DNA of 64,000 nt, taken from contig NZ_CP124038.1 in assembly GCF_030436345.1 (NCBI RefSeq), positions 620,001 to 684,000 of the forward strand, given 5' to 3'. This document shows positions 19,599 to 30,147 of the stretch, piece after piece. Numbering within the stretch: the first letter of the stretch is position 1; every line of letters starts with the position of its first letter. Position numbers and translations under genes: made by a program. The notes under the pieces were generated by a model. That model was not told where the DNA came from, made no database searches, and saw only the letters and a program-made list of their open reading frames with translations. The stretch is from [Borrelia] tanukii (GTDB taxonomy: Bacteria > Spirochaetota > Spirochaetia > Borreliales > Borreliaceae).

Positions 19599-21975
19599 AA
19601 AAGAAGATCTTCCAATTGTTATTTTAAAAGAAAATGTTCTTTTCCCAAATATAACACTTTGGGTAACTTTTGATAATGAATATGTAATCAATTCCATAGC
19701 TCAATCTATGTTAGAGGAAAGACTTATTCTTTTTGCTTATCCAAATGAATCTAATTATGACGAATCTAGTAGAGAAGGGGTAAAGAACCTATGTTCTGTA
19801 GGCACTTATTCTAAGCTTATCCAGGTTATAAAGGTCAGTAAAGACGTAATAAAGGTTTTGGTCGAGTGTCAAAGCAGAGTCCTTATAGGCAGCGTTTCAA
19901 AAAAAAATGATTATCTGAGAGCCAAAGTTACTTTTGTGCCTGATGCTGATGGATTAAACAGAGAGCTTTTTGCTTACTCTAAATTTTTAAAAGAAACTTA
20001 CGAAGTTTATAGAAATTCCTTATCTTTAAAATCTTATGATAGTGATAATGAGCCAATTAATTATTTCGAGAATCCAGGTAAACTTGTCGACATTATAGCC
20101 TCTAATTCAAATTTGGAAAATAGTATAAAATTGGAGCTTTTGCAAGAGTTAAATGTTAAAACCAGAATAGAAAAGTTAATTGTTAATTTAAACATTGAAA
20201 TTGACCTTTTAGATCTCAAAAAAGATATTAATTCTAAGGTTAGAGCTAAGTTGGATAAGGGGCAAAGGGATTATTTTCTTTCTGAGCAAGTTAAAGAGAT
20301 ACAAAAAAGATTAGGTAAAGATGAGAATGATTATATTGACAGACTAAATTCTAAAAATATTCCAGAAGATGTTAAATCTAAGATTGAAAAAGAAATTTCT
20401 AGATTATCTAAAATGCAGACGAATTCTCCTGATGCTAATATTATTAGAAGTTATATAGAATTAATATTGGATCTTCCTTGGAATGAAAATACTGTTATGG
20501 AAAATCATTTAAGCGAGATTGAGTTTATCTTAAGAAATTCTCATTATGGTATGGATGAAGCAAAAGAAAAGATAATAAATTTTTTAGCTGTTTATCAAAT
20601 TAATTCCAAGGTTAAAGCTCCTATTTTATGTCTTGTAGGGCCTCCTGGTATTGGGAAAACATCTCTTGTAGAATCTGTTGCAAGATCTCTTTCTAGAGAA
20701 TTTGTTAAAATATCTCTTGGTGGCTTAAGAGATGAGGCAGAAATTAGAGGACACAGAAGAACTTATGTTGGTTCTCTTCCAGGTGTTTTTATTAGTGCAA
20801 TGAAAAGATCGGGCAAGTCTAATCCTGTTATTCTTCTTGATGAAATAGATAAAATTAATAATAGTTACAAAGGGAATCCCGAATCTGCTCTTTTAGAAGT
20901 TTTAGATCCCGAGCAAAATTATAAATTTATAGATCATTATTTAGAAATTCCTTATGATCTTTCTAATGTTTTATTTGTTACAACAGCCAATTCTCTTCAT
21001 GGCATGTCAAAGCCACTTCTTGATAGAATGGAAATAATTAAAGTTGAGGGTTATTCTTATATTGAAAAGTTAGAAATTGCTAAGATTTTTTTGATTCCAA
21101 GTATAATTAAAGAGAGCTTTTTAGACAAAGTTTATATAAGAATAGAAGATGATGTTATTTTTAATTTAATTAGAAACTATACTATGGAATCAGGTGTAAG
21201 GGGTCTAAAGAGAGTTTTAACTAACTTGATTAGAAAACTTGTAAGGGAGTTGCTTTATGAGTATTCTAAAGATCAAATCATCAAAGGCAATTTTTATTCA
21301 CCAAGTTCTTTGATGCATGGAAATAATTCGCTTTTTACTCATGATCCTGATATTCCAGGTATTTATAAAATAATTAATATTAATAATTATTATAATTACG
21401 TTGATACTGAGTATAATTTGGATTTAATTAAAATTGACTCTTCTGGATTTGTTTATGGACTTGCTTGGACAAATTATGGTGGTACAGTTCTTCCTGTTGA
21501 GGCAACTAAGTTTGAGAAAAAAGGAGACATTATTCTAACAGGTAGTCTTGGGGCTATTATGAAAGAGAGTGCACAGCTTGCATATTCTATAGTTAAAACT
21601 TATTCTTCTAAGCTTAATTTTGACGTAAAAGAAAGTCCCGAAATTCATTTACACTTTCCAGAAGGAGCAACACCAAAAGATGGACCTTCTGCAGGTATTA
21701 CCATTGCAACAGCAATTGCTTCAATACTGTCTGACAAAAAAGTTCCTTTGGATCTTGCAATGACCGGTGAGGTAACTTTAAAAGGTTTTGTTCTTCCTGT
21801 GGGCGGAATTAAAGAAAAAGTTTTAGCAGCCTATAGAAATGGCATAAACAAAGTTATTTTACCCAAAGACAATGAAAAAGATTATTTTAAACTTCCAGAA
21901 GAAGTTAAGGATAATATAGATGTTAAGTTTGTTTCTAATTTGGAAGAAGTTTTTGATTATTTGAATATTATTTAA
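19567..21975 (+). CDS. lon: ATP-dependent protease Lon (the Borrelia Lon-2 type)
   Basis: About 802 residues: an N-terminal substrate-binding domain, an AAA+ module with Walker A GPPGIGKT and Walker B ILLDEIDK, and a C-terminal protease domain with the Ser-Lys dyad in PKDGPSAG and [10 protein letters not shown] chose ATG 19567, preceded by an AAAGAG, which overlaps clpX; ATGs at 19534 and 19585 are also possible. B. burgdorferi has two Lon proteins; this one, adjacent to clpX, corresponds by position to Lon-2 (BB0613). Lon removes misfolded and regulatory proteins in the cytoplasm. Confidence 0.95.
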   Translation: MKSILNMIKNKKEDLPIVILKENVLFPNITLWVTFDNEYVINSIAQSMLEERLILFAYPNESNYDESSREGVKNLCSVGTYSKLIQVIKVSKDVIKVLVECQSRVLIGSVSKKNDYLRAKVTFVPDADGLNRELFAYSKFLKETYEVYRNSLSLKSYDSDNEPINYFENPGKLVDIIASNSNLENSIKLELLQELNVKTRIEKLIVNLNIEIDLLDLKKDINSKVRAKLDKGQRDYFLSEQVKEIQKRLGKDENDYIDRLNSKNIPEDVKSKIEKEISRLSKMQTNSPDANIIRSYIELILDLPWNENTVMENHLSEIEFILRNSHYGMDEAKEKIINFLAVYQINSKVKAPILCLVGPPGIGKTSLVESVARSLSREFVKISLGGLRDEAEIRGHRRTYVGSLPGVFISAMKRSGKSNPVILLDEIDKINNSYKGNPESALLEVLDPEQNYKFIDHYLEIPYDLSNVLFVTTANSLHGMSKPLLDRMEIIKVEGYSYIEKLEIAKIFLIPSIIKESFLDKVYIRIEDDVIFNLIRNYTMESGVRGLKRVLTNLIRKLVRELLYEYSKDQIIKGNFYSPSSLMHGNNSLFTHDPDIPGIYKIININNYYNYVDTEYNLDLIKIDSSGFVYGLAWTNYGGTVLPVEATKFEKKGDIILTGSLGAIMKESAQLAYSIVKTYSSKLNFDVKESPEIHLHFPEGATPKDGPSAGITIATAIASILSDKKVPLDLAMTGEVTLKGFVLPVGGIKEKVLAAYRNGINKVILPKDNEKDYFKLPEEVKDNIDVKFVSNLEEVFDYLNII

Positions 21976-22022
21976 AAATTTAAATAATTAAATATTTAAA
22001 TTTATATTTTAGGAGTAGATAT

Positions 22023-22175
22023 ATGAAAGATGGAGTTAGAAAACCTTCGGGGAGCAGGGCGTCTTTTAGTGCGCAGCCGTATACCAAAAGCTTAAAAAAG
22101 AATAACAGTTTTTCTTGCTTTGCTAAAAGTAATTTAGGAAAAAATTTTTTAAAGGGTAAAAAAAAGGGTAAATAA
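22023..22175 (+). CDS. 50-residue basic peptide of unknown function
   Basis: ATG at 22023 with AGGAG about 7 nt upstream opens 50 codons ending at a TAA that abuts a terminator hairpin. The peptide is very basic: it starts MKDGVRKPSG and ends LKGKKKGK, with a Ser/Phe-rich centre, one cysteine and no hydrophobic stretch. Strong ribosome site, location directly behind lon and a clean terminator all support a real gene; a small gene sits at this place in B31 too, as far as I recall (BB0614). A ribosome- or nucleic-acid-binding role is possible from the charge but not shown. Confidence 0.7.
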   Translation: MKDGVRKPSGSRASFSAQPYTKSLKKNNSFSCFAKSNLGKNFLKGKKKGK

Positions 22176-22202
22176 AAAAGTGGCTTTAATTGGCCACTTT
22201 TT
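22175..22202. terminator. Bidirectional intrinsic terminator
   Basis: A 10-bp perfect stem AAAAAGTGGC / GCCACTTTTT with an 8-nt loop, T-run on both strands, between the small peptide gene and the convergent rpsD. Confidence 0.9.
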
Positions 22203-22234
22203 GTTTATTTTACAATACAGAAATAAAAGGTATG

Positions 22235-22861
22235 TTATGCTCTCTTAGAATAATACTCTACAACCATTTGTTCATTAGCAAGCGTAGGTATCTCGTCTCT
22301 TGATGGAGCATGCTTTACTTTTATGTTTAAATCATCAGCGTTTACTTCTATCCAAGTTGGTAAATTTCTAAGAGATGAAGTTTTTTCTATATTTGATCTT
22401 ATTAATTTCTTGAGACTGTCTTTTTCTTTTATTTGAATTTGATCATTTGCTCTTAATATGATTGAAGGAATTGTAACTCTTCTTCCATTTAATATAATAA
22501 TACCATGAGAAACTATTTGTCTTGCGTGTGCTCTTGAGATGGCAAATCCAGCCCTATATACAATATTGTCAATTCTTCTCTCAAGTATTGAGAGTAAGTT
22601 ATCTCCGGTAACACCGTGATGTTTTCTTGCTTCTTTAAAAGTGTTGGTTAACTGCCGCTCACTTACACCATAAGTAAACTTTATCTTTTGTTTTTCTATC
22701 AATTGTTTTCCATATTCTGTGATTTTAGCTTTTCTAGCTTTTCCATGCATTCCGGGAGGATGTGGTTTTTTTTTAAGTATTTTGTCATATTTTGGTTGTT
22801 CAAAAATATTAATACCAAATCTCCTTACCAGCTTGCCTTTAGCTATTTGTTTTCTATTCAT
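22235..22861 (-). CDS. rpsD: 30S ribosomal protein S4
   Basis: Primary 16S rRNA-binding protein of the small subunit, 208 residues. The N-terminal domain shows KLVRRFGINIF and HGKARKAKITEYGKQLIEKQK, followed by the S4 RNA-binding domain RRIDNIVYRAGFAISRAHARQIVSHGII. I chose ATG at 22861 with a GAGGAA upstream rather than the TTG one codon earlier. The gene stands alone here rather than in the alpha operon, with the initiator tRNA immediately upstream on the same strand. Confidence 0.96.
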   Translation of the reverse strand: MNRKQIAKGKLVRRFGINIFEQPKYDKILKKKPHPPGMHGKARKAKITEYGKQLIEKQKIKFTYGVSERQLTNTFKEARKHHGVTGDNLLSILERRIDNIVYRAGFAISRAHARQIVSHGIIILNGRRVTIPSIILRANDQIQIKEKDSLKKLIRSNIEKTSSLRNLPTWIEVNADDLNIKVKHAPSRDEIPTLANEQMVVEYYSKRA

Positions 22862-22889
22862 CAATTCCTCACATATTAAAAATAAAATA

Positions 22890-22962
<73 letters not shown>

Positions 22963-22976
22963 TCTTACAGTATAAA

Positions 22977-23006
22977 ATGTTAACACAACTTTATTATAAG
23001 TGTCAA
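22977..23006 (-). promoter_or_regulatory. Putative promoter of tRNA-fMet / rpsD
   Basis: On the minus strand TTGACA (23006-23001), 18-bp spacer and TAACAT (22982-22977). The -35 is perfect and the -10 weaker; the start would lie a few bases before the tRNA. Confidence 0.45.
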
Positions 23007-23029
23007 TTATTTGTTTGTTATTAATATAA

Positions 23030-24385
23030 TTAGACCAAGAAATATATATCATTTATTTCTTTATATTCTTGTTTTACAATTTTTCTAATATTTTGTGTTT
23101 TATTTATAAAACTTTGAAACTCATTCTCTGAATTCAAATTTATTTTTATGTAAAGCACAAGTTTGTTACCTTGATTGTGAAAATTGAGTGTTTTAAAGTT
23201 TATATGTAAATTTTTTAAGGTGTCTTTTACGCTTCTTTTAAGATCTATATTTTGTTTTGAGAGCAAATTGTTTGCGTTATTTATTATTACGTTAAGTCCC
23301 TCTTTTATTATTATAAAGCCAATGAATATAGACATAATTTTGTCAAAGCCACTCCACATGTAAGTTGCAAGTAGTAAGCTTAATGTAATCCCACCATGCG
23401 AGAATATACAGTTTTTATCAGCCGAAGCTAATGCTAAGAGAAGTTGGTTGTTGTATCTTTTCCCTATTTGAAATTTTGTCAAATATTCTATTATTTTCAC
23501 TATAAAAAAAATGAATGGGGTCATTGGTATCCACAAGCTTTTTTTAAGGGATTTATTTGAAAATATTTCTAGTATATTTTTTTTATCTTCTTCTCTGTGG
23601 TTGTGTGGGTGATCGTGGTTGTGGTCGTGATTGTGATTGTGCGAGTGGTCATGTATATTATCATTTTTATTTTTGTTTTGGTGTATGTGTAGATTAAATC
23701 CTGACTCTCCCCCAAGAGTGATGAATTTATTTAATCCGGTTGTATTTAAAAATAGTGTAAATCCCGCCATAACTATGATTATTCCCATGATAAAAGCTAT
23801 TAAGCTTTCCATTAATTTGTGTCCATGAGGGTAATGGATAGTTTCAGGTTTGCTTGTGATTTTTAAACTAAAGTAAGTTATTGTAGATAAAACAAAGTCG
23901 GCCATGACGTGGAAAGCATCAGCAATAAGCGCAAATGAGTTAAAAAGTATTCCAACAGTAAGCTTAGAGGATATTGATGCCACTTCGGTGAATATAGAGA
24001 TTATTCCTATTCCCATTACAAATTTATCTTCTTCTATTTCAGATGCTAATTCTTTTTCATATTGATAATCTTTATTTTCAAATCCTAAGCTTAAAAGCTC
24101 TTCTTGTATTTCAGTAATTTTGCATGAAATTGTTTTAAATTTATTTTTTTTGCCGTAGTGAATTAAATTACTAATCATTATTCTTTCTATGCCTTCTGAT
24201 TTAAAATTATCATCAATATAAAAATGAATTATTTCAATTTGATCAGCTGTTACTTTTGCTTTAAGATTTGCAATTAATCTTGAATTGTTTTCAAGATAAA
24301 CGATGCAGATATCTTCTTTTTTTAAAGGATCCAGTTTTAAATAGGCAAATTTATGGATGTTTTTTAAGTTTATTACCTTAACCAT
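23030..24385 (-). CDS. GNAT-like domain fused to a cation diffusion facilitator metal transporter
   Basis: 451 residues. Residues about 123-390 are a CDF transporter: several membrane segments, TM2 motif H159-x3-D163 in IADAFHVMAD, a histidine-rich loop at 244-263 and a C-terminal cytoplasmic domain. At the second metal half-site, where zinc CDFs usually have HxxxD, my alignment gives C326-x3-H330 (ADKNCIFSHGG). Residues about 1-112 are not CDF sequence; NFKSEGIERIMISNLI followed by ...ELLSLGFENK resembles a GNAT acetyltransferase motif, though the second glycine of RxxGxG/A is missing. Metal specificity is unknown; zinc or manganese efflux is plausible. Confidence 0.8.
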   Translation of the reverse strand: MVKVINLKNIHKFAYLKLDPLKKEDICIVYLENNSRLIANLKAKVTADQIEIIHFYIDDNFKSEGIERIMISNLIHYGKKNKFKTISCKITEIQEELLSLGFENKDYQYEKELASEIEEDKFVMGIGIISIFTEVASISSKLTVGILFNSFALIADAFHVMADFVLSTITYFSLKITSKPETIHYPHGHKLMESLIAFIMGIIIVMAGFTLFLNTTGLNKFITLGGESGFNLHIHQNKNKNDNIHDHSHNHNHDHNHDHPHNHREEDKKNILEIFSNKSLKKSLWIPMTPFIFFIVKIIEYLTKFQIGKRYNNQLLLALASADKNCIFSHGGITLSLLLATYMWSGFDKIMSIFIGFIIIKEGLNVIINNANNLLSKQNIDLKRSVKDTLKNLHINFKTLNFHNQGNKLVLYIKINLNSENEFQSFINKTQNIRKIVKQEYKEINDIYFLV

Positions 24386-24419
24386 AATTGTAACATTCTC
24401 CTAGTTGTTGCATAATTTT

Positions 24420-24437
24420 ATTAATGTAGACATTAAT
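24420..24437. promoter_or_regulatory. Palindrome at predicted start of the CDF gene (candidate operator)
   Basis: Perfect 8-bp arms around AG (ATTAATGT-AG-ACATTAAT). It covers the predicted transcription start from the promoter at 24443-24471, a typical position for a repressor site. Confidence 0.45.
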
Positions 24438-24442
24438 GCTAC

Positions 24443-24471
24443 ATTTTACCAATTATTAAATTCAAGTTCAA
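24443..24471 (-). promoter_or_regulatory. Sigma-70 promoter of the CDF gene
   Basis: On the minus strand TTGAAC (24471-24466), 17-bp spacer, TAAAAT (24448-24443). The leader to the ATG would be about 50 nt. Confidence 0.5.
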
Positions 24472-24506
24472 TCTTGGTTTATTAAGACAAAAGTAAGGAA
24501 TATTTT

Positions 24507-24872
24507 ATGAGGCAATCGGATTTTTTTGTGAAAAAATGTAAAAAAATTATTTTAAATAATAATTTGCACAGCTTAATTGATAATATTAAAAATATTTTTT
24601 GTGAGATTTTAAAAGAGTTTGACAGGAAGTCATTAGAGGATGTATTCAATTATTATTATGAATCTTATGATCTTAATAATAGTTTATACAGCTTTGTAGA
24701 AAAATTTGTCCCAATTATTGATTTTTTATTATTTGATGATTTGGAATATAATTTTAATTTTGATGAAAAAAAACTTATTTTAAATGTATTTGATTTATCT
24801 GCTAATACTCTTGAAAGCGATAAATTAAATAGGCTTGCAAGTGCTGTAGTTTCTCTGAAGATATTAGATTAA
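24507..24872 (+). CDS. Hypothetical protein, 121 residues
   Basis: I do not recognise this protein. It is small, acidic and helical-looking (FVKKCKKIILNNNLHSL at the N-terminus, then FVEKFVPIIDFLLFDDLEY), with no signal peptide, membrane segment or cysteine cluster; the single Cys residues look structural at most. A TAAGGAA ribosome site precedes the ATG. It diverges from the CDF gene and converges with cdd, so it appears to be monocistronic. Being a clean frame with a ribosome site at a conserved location, it is probably expressed. Confidence 0.65.
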   Translation: MRQSDFFVKKCKKIILNNNLHSLIDNIKNIFCEILKEFDRKSLEDVFNYYYESYDLNNSLYSFVEKFVPIIDFLLFDDLEYNFNFDEKKLILNVFDLSANTLESDKLNRLASAVVSLKILD

Positions 24873-24893
24873 TTTAATTTTTATAGGCTGTGA

Positions 24894-25336
24894 TTATGTT
24901 GCTGTTACTCTAAGCAGCTCTTTTCTATTAAAAGGCTCTTTAAGCAAATCTTTTAATGTATAAATTTTTATTGGTTTTTTGTTTTCATTAAATGAGTTAG
25001 ATTCTGTTGTTATTATTTTTGTATCTTGATCAAAAAATTCTGCCATTACTTGCAGGCATATAGCACATGGAATAGCTTCAGGACTTGTATTAAGTAATAA
25101 AAAATCTATTTCTTGTACGCCAATTTTTGCAATCATATTTAAAATCGCACTTCTTTCTGCGCAACAAGTTGCTCCAAAGTTTCATTCTCAACATTTGTTC
25201 CAATAAAAAAATCGTTTGTTTTAGTCTTAATGCAGGCGCCTACTTTGAATTTTGAATATGGAGAATATGAATTGTTTCTTGCTTTTTCTGCCATATAAAA
25301 TGCTTTCTCGATATCTTCTTGTTTTGGTTTTTTCAA
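24894..25336 (-). pseudogene. cdd: Cytidine deaminase, split by a frameshift
   Basis: Cytidine deaminase hydrolyses cytidine/deoxycytidine to uridine forms for pyrimidine salvage. The first frame (25336 to 25139) encodes the N-terminus through FIGTNVENE, then runs out of frame to a stop. The second frame supplies the rest: FGATCCAERSAI with the first zinc Cys and catalytic Glu, then PCAICLQ with the other two zinc cysteines. Joining them needs one extra base near 25180-25182, where an A-run reads GAAAC; the repaired protein would be about 147 residues, normal for the family. The second frame's own ATG (25136) lies after the CAER motif, so neither piece should be active. It could be a true mutation or a sequencing error. 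Confidence 0.85.
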
Positions 25337-25365
25337 AATTACCCCCGTATATTATATTTTACTAG

Positions 25366-28063
<2,698 letters not shown>

Positions 28064-28159
28064 TTAACCATACGAATAATAAATGCTAATATTAGCATCT
28101 ATGTTTATTAGCAAATCATTTTGTATTATACTTTATAATAATGCTTTTTAATAATAACA

Positions 28160-28187
28160 TTGACAAAGCATTATTGAAATTTATACA
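28160..28187 (+). promoter_or_regulatory. Sigma-70 promoter of tRNA(CAT) / DJ-1 gene
   Basis: TTGACA at 28160-28165, 16-bp spacer, TATACA at 28182-28187; predicted start about 10 nt before the tRNA. Confidence 0.6.
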
Positions 28188-28203
28188 CTTAATAAAAGTT
28201 TAA

Positions 28204-28277
28204 GCTGATGTAGCTCAGTTGGTTAGAGCACTCGGCTCATATCCGAGTTGTCGTGGGTTCAAGTCCCTCCATCAGCA
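28204..28277 (+). tRNA. tRNA with CAT anticodon (elongator Met or Ile2)
   Basis: Acceptor GCTGATG / CATCAGC, loop CTCATAT giving CAT, paired 1:72 end, so not the initiator. Distinguishing Met from lysidine-modified Ile needs identity-element comparison. It ends 12 nt before the next coding start. Confidence 0.93.
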
Positions 28278-28289
28278 TTAGGAGTTTTA

Positions 28290-28844
28290 ATGGAAGTTGG
28301 AATTATTCTTGCAAATGGTTTTGAAGATATTGAGGCTATAGTCCCAATTGATATTTTAAGACGGGGCAATGTTAATATTCAAGTTATCAGTGCAAATGAT
28401 AATAATGTCGTGATAAGTTCAAAAGGTGTTTCTTTTTTAACAGATGATGTAATATCAAATTGTAAAGAGAGTTGTTTTGATTTAATAATTCTTCCAGGAG
28501 GCATGCCTGGAGCCACCAATCTTTTTAATTCAAAAGAATTGGATTTGATTTTAAAAGACATGAATGCTAAAGGTAAGTTTATTGCAGCTATTTGTGCTTC
28601 TCCAGTAGTAGTGCTTGCTGCTAAAGGTCTTCTAGGATTCAATAAGTTTACATGTTATCCAGGTTTGGAAAAAAATGTATTTGATGGTGAGTTTGTAGAT
28701 AAAAATGTTGTGATTAGTAATAATTTTATTACCTCTAAAGGAGTTGGAACTTCATTTGAATTTGCTTTTACTCTTCTTGAAATGGTAAAGGGAAGGCAAA
28801 TAATGGAAAATGTTAAAAAAGCAACTTTACTTTGTGACGGTTAA
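28290..28844 (+). CDS. DJ-1/PfpI family protein
   Basis: 184 residues of the DJ-1/ThiJ/PfpI superfamily. The nucleophile-elbow cysteine is C102 in AAICASP and the partner glutamate is E15 in GFEDIEA, as in human DJ-1 and bacterial YajL. Borrelia genomes name it a thiazole monophosphate synthesis protein, but no thiamine pathway is visible here; stress-related chaperone or deglycase-like roles are proposed for the family. The start is ATG 28290 with GGAG 5 nt upstream; the frame also runs back into the tRNA gene, which is not coding. It is almost certainly on the tRNA transcript. Confidence 0.88.
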   Translation: MEVGIILANGFEDIEAIVPIDILRRGNVNIQVISANDNNVVISSKGVSFLTDDVISNCKESCFDLIILPGGMPGATNLFNSKELDLILKDMNAKGKFIAAICASPVVVLAAKGLLGFNKFTCYPGLEKNVFDGEFVDKNVVISNNFITSKGVGTSFEFAFTLLEMVKGRQIMENVKKATLLCDG

Positions 28845-28904
28845 ATATAAAACTATTTAAAATGGCTTTAATAAATAAATCAAATTTAGTTTTTAAATTA
28901 AAAA

Positions 28905-30122
28905 TCATAAATTTTTTGGAATTAAATTATAAATGTCTTCAAGAATGGTTGATTCTTCATTTGTTGGTATTACTAGTATTTTTACTTTGCTCTTAGTTGT
29001 TGATATTTCGGATTCCAAATTTTTGTTTTGAGCCATTTCATTTTTTTCAAGGTCCAGCTCTATTCCAATTTTTTCAAACCCTTTTAGTGCAAGATTCCTT
29101 ACCCCATAATCGACAATACCAATCCCGCCTGTAAAAACTATTGCATCGATATTAAAATCAAGAATGGCAATGTAAGAGCCAATATATTTTTTTATTCTAT
29201 ATGTCATTATCTCTACTGCAAGTTTTGATTGATATTCTCCTTCTTCAATTTGGTTCCAAATGTCTCTCATGTCATTTGATTTTCCAGAAATTCCTAGTAT
29301 ACCGCTTTCTTTATTTAATATTTCTTCAATTTGTTTAGTGGTTTTATTTAATATTGTGCTCATTAAATTAATAATTGCTGGGTCTATATCACCACTTCTT
29401 GTTCCCATTGCAAGGCCTTCAAGTGGAGTAATTCCCATACTTGTGTCGTAAGATTTTCCATCTTTAACAGCATTGATGCTTGCTCCATTTCCAAGATGTA
29501 ATATTATTAAATTTAGATTGTCTATTTTTTTATTTAAAATTTTTGAGGATCTTTTTGTTATGTACGAATAAGAAAGGCCGTGAAAGCCATATTTTTTAAT
29601 ATTGTGTTTTTTATACCAAGAATATGGGGTTGCGTAAAGAAAAGCATGTTCTTTTATAGTCTGATGCCATGATGTATCGAAGCATAAAACTTGTTTTGTG
29701 CGTGGTAAAATTTTAAGTACCGCTTCTATTGCGGTGATTGCGCTTGGGTTGTGAAGTGGGGCAAGTTCAGAAATTTGTTTTAATTTATTTAAAATGCTAG
29801 TTGTAAGAATTACTGAATTTTTAAAGTTTGATCCTCCATGTACAACTCGATGTCCTATTATTTTAATCTCACTAATAGTTTTAATGATTTTTGAGTTACT
29901 ATTTAACAATATTTCAAACATTTTCTCTATTGCTTTTTGGTGATTTTCAATTCCTTTTTCAAATCTTTCTGTTGTTGATCCGTCGGTATTTATAATTTTT
30001 ATGATTGATTTTGGTAATTTTATTTTTTCAATAATTCCAGATATTAATTTTTTTGAATTTTCATATTGATAAATAGCAAATTTTAATGAAGAACTTCCTG
30101 TGTTTATGATTAATATTTTCAT
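28905..30122 (-). CDS. ackA: Acetate kinase
   Basis: Interconverts acetate + ATP and acetyl phosphate. The 405-residue product has NTGSSSLKF at the N-terminus, [24 protein letters not shown] and the FTGGIG segment, all ASKHA-fold kinase signatures. I chose ATG 30122 with AAGGAAA upstream; an earlier in-frame ATG lacks family similarity. In Borrelia acetyl phosphate feeds the mevalonate pathway and may phosphorylate response regulators such as Rrp2. It is 25 bp downstream of mfd on the same strand. Confidence 0.96.
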   Translation of the reverse strand: MKILIINTGSSSLKFAIYQYENSKKLISGIIEKIKLPKSIIKIINTDGSTTERFEKGIENHQKAIEKMFEILLNSNSKIIKTISEIKIIGHRVVHGGSNFKNSVILTTSILNKLKQISELAPLHNPSAITAIEAVLKILPRTKQVLCFDTSWHQTIKEHAFLYATPYSWYKKHNIKKYGFHGLSYSYITKRSSKILNKKIDNLNLIILHLGNGASINAVKDGKSYDTSMGITPLEGLAMGTRSGDIDPAIINLMSTILNKTTKQIEEILNKESGILGISGKSNDMRDIWNQIEEGEYQSKLAVEIMTYRIKKYIGSYIAILDFNIDAIVFTGGIGIVDYGVRNLALKGFEKIGIELDLEKNEMAQNKNLESEISTTKSKVKILVIPTNEESTILEDIYNLIPKNL

Positions 30123-30147
30123 TTTTTTTCCTTTTATGTTTGACAAG

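Noticed and set aside
23583-23660. Short repeats in the CDF gene that look like a tandem array
   Set aside because: They encode the His/Asn/Asp-rich metal loop; the repeat arises from codon repetition and is not a CRISPR or satellite.
25175-25190. Programmed -1 frameshift in cdd
   Set aside because: The site reads GAATGAAAC on the coding strand, which is not a usual X-XXY-YYZ slippery heptamer, and no downstream hairpin or ribosome-site-like stimulator is evident; a mutation or read error is simpler.
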